DNA of 13,847 bases from an uncultured Anaerosacchariphilus sp. (GTDB taxonomy: Bacteria > Bacillota > Clostridia > Lachnospirales > Lachnospiraceae): NCBI GenBank assembly GCA_934373375.1, contig CAKROP010000025.1, positions 1-13,847 on the forward strand. The letters are read 5' to 3'. A program made the position numbers and the translations under genes. Positions 12,891 through 13,847 of this stretch are shown piece by piece. Positions within the stretch are counted from its first letter, which is position 1; each line of letters begins with the position of its first letter. The notes under the pieces were generated by a model. That model did no database searches. It worked only from the letters and a program-made list of their open reading frames with translations, and was not told the origin of the DNA.

Positions 12891-13634
12891 TTATTTTTTC
12901 ATCCTCTGCCGTACAATTTCGTAGGCCAGCACGCCTGTCGCCACGGAAGCGTTCAGGGAATCGATATTTCCTTTCATGGGAACGGAAGCGATAAAGTCGC
13001 AGGACTCCCGCACCAGGCGGCTGACGCCCTCACCCTCGTTTCCAATGACCAGACCGATGGGGCCTGTCAGATTCAGATCGTACATAGTCTCGCCGCCCAT
13101 ATCTGCACAGACGAACCAGAGTCCCTGCTCCTTCAGCTCCTTAATGGTGTTGGTCAGGTTGGTGACTTTCGCCACAGGTGTGTAATTGATAGCTCCGGCT
13201 GAAGCCCGGGCCACCACCGCGGTCAGGCCTGCCGCCCGGCGCTTCGGAATGATGACGCCGTGGGCACCTGCCAGGTTTGCCGTACGGATAATGGCTCCCA
13301 GATTATGAGGATCCTCAATATCGTCCAGCAGAATCAGGAAGGGATCCTCGCCCTTCTCTCTGGCATTTGCCAGCATCTCCTCGACTGTGCCGTAATCATA
13401 GGCCGCCGCCTGGGCAATGACGCCCTGATGATGTCCTGTGGCAGACATCTGATCCAGGCGCTCTTTTGTTACAAAATTGATGATGGTATCGTGCTTTCTC
13501 GCTTCTCTCTTAATGGTGTTGATGCTTCCGTCCTGGCAGCCATCCTGAACAAACAGCTTGTCAATGGTCTTACCGGAACGAAAAGCCTCCAGCACCGCGT
13601 TTCTTCCCTCTATGGTCAGTTCTTCGTAATTCAT
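12891..13634 (-). CDS. rlmB: TrmH/SpoU-family 23S rRNA (guanosine-2'-O-)methyltransferase RlmB
   Basis: A 247-residue SPOUT-fold methyltransferase that adds a 2'-O-methyl group to a 23S rRNA guanosine. The N-terminal ~75 residues (IEGRNAVLEAFRSGKTIDKL, ATGHHQGVIA) are the substrate-binding SpoU_sub_bind domain. The catalytic knot carries motif 1 DPHNLGAIIRTANLAGAHGV (109-127, with Arg117), motif 2 GLVIGNEGEGVSRL (194-207) and motif 3 SLNASVATGVLAYE (226-239). The exact rRNA target is inferred from family. The start ATG at 13632-13634 is 4 bases beyond the mrnC stop, with its AGAGG site inside the mrnC coding sequence. It forms a tight mrnC-rlmB-sigH operon. Confidence 0.93.
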   Translation of the reverse strand: MNYEELTIEGRNAVLEAFRSGKTIDKLFVQDGCQDGSINTIKREARKHDTIINFVTKERLDQMSATGHHQGVIAQAAAYDYGTVEEMLANAREKGEDPFLILLDDIEDPHNLGAIIRTANLAGAHGVIIPKRRAAGLTAVVARASAGAINYTPVAKVTNLTNTIKELKEQGLWFVCADMGGETMYDLNLTGPIGLVIGNEGEGVSRLVRESCDFIASVPMKGNIDSLNASVATGVLAYEIVRQRMKK

Positions 13635-13638
13635 ACGT

Positions 13639-13847
13639 TCAATCCTCTTCTAATCCCTTTTTTGCCAGCTCCAGAATACGCTCCGTGCGGCCTGTCAGAT
13701 ACAGATAGCCCATCAGCGCCTCAAAGCCTGTAGCCCGGCGGTAATCGGACATGGTGGCATGCTTGGCCATGGTGGCGGAATTGGCGTTGCGGCCCCGCTT
13801 GAAGACCTGCATTTCCTCCTCGGTCAGCTCCTCCTTGATCCGCTCCA
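13639..13847 (-). CDS. mrnC: Mini-ribonuclease III (3' end only)
   Basis: The last 68 codons of a gene that enters from the right edge. Translation gives ERIKEELTEEEMQVFKRGRN followed by ANSATMAKHATMSDYRRATG, then FEALMGYLYLTGRTERILEL and KKGLEED before TGA. The FKRGRNA and DYRRATGFEALMGYLYL stretches are characteristic of Mini-III, a dimeric RNase III-like enzyme lacking the dsRNA-binding domain that matures 23S rRNA ends in B. subtilis. The catalytic N-terminal part is outside the window. In related genomes cysS precedes it, which would place cysS just beyond the edge. Confidence 0.88.
   Translation of the reverse strand, partial: ERIKEELTEEEMQVFKRGRNANSATMAKHATMSDYRRATGFEALMGYLYLTGRTERILELAKKGLEED

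Overview
The window looks like ordinary chromosomal DNA from a Firmicute of the class Clostridia, most likely a Lachnospiraceae-type gut anaerobe. This is an inference from several things. An mrnC-rlmB-sigH gene order matches the Bacillus/Clostridia cysS-mrnC-rlmB-(yacP)-sigH neighbourhood. A DUF1836-type regulator and a pspA-ydjG-ydjI type module are present. Ribosome-binding sites are strong AAGGAGG types, promoters are sigma-A-like TATAAT types, and the DNA is moderately GC-balanced. I see no phage genes, insertion sequence, CRISPR array or rRNA. No gap between genes is longer than about 280 bases.

Layout, left to right. Bases 1-1136 (minus) hold most of an RlmD/RumA-family 23S rRNA uracil-C5 methyltransferase whose C-terminus lies outside the window. 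A minus-strand terminator separates it from an 82-residue membrane protein with an extremely acidic tail (1244-1492), which has its own extended -10 promoter. Next is pcrA (1592-3823), 40 bases downstream of a three-gene envelope-stress module. That module is, in transcription order, pspA (6030-6704), a YdjG-like double zinc-ribbon membrane protein (4811-6016) and a YdjI-like SPFH protein with a C-terminal zinc ribbon (3864-4844). Divergent from pspA is a DUF1836 putative DNA-binding protein (6874-7500), with a near-perfect 21-bp dyad placed between its -35 and -10. Its terminator, a tRNA-Thr(GGT) terminator, the tRNA gene itself (7654-7726, minus) and a stable-RNA type promoter with an UP-like A/T dyad follow.

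On the plus strand is a PucR/CdaR-type regulator (7927-9018). It converges on an HtrA-type membrane-anchored serine protease (9160-10353, minus), and the two share a 28-of-29-bp inverted repeat that probably terminates both. The right side, all minus strand, holds a VanZ-domain/D-Ala-D-Ala carboxypeptidase fusion (10634-12238), sigH (12306-12887), rlmB (12891-13634) and the 3' end of mrnC (13639-13847).

The functional theme is envelope maintenance (PspA/YdjG/YdjI, HtrA, VanZ-carboxypeptidase) beside rRNA modification and processing (RlmD, RlmB, Mini-III), a DNA helicase and a stationary-phase sigma factor. The most unusual items are the VanZ-carboxypeptidase fusion, the compact PspA module with a putative operator on its divergent regulator, the acidic-tailed small membrane protein and the long inverted repeat. 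I do not see a clear-cut new defence or mobile system.
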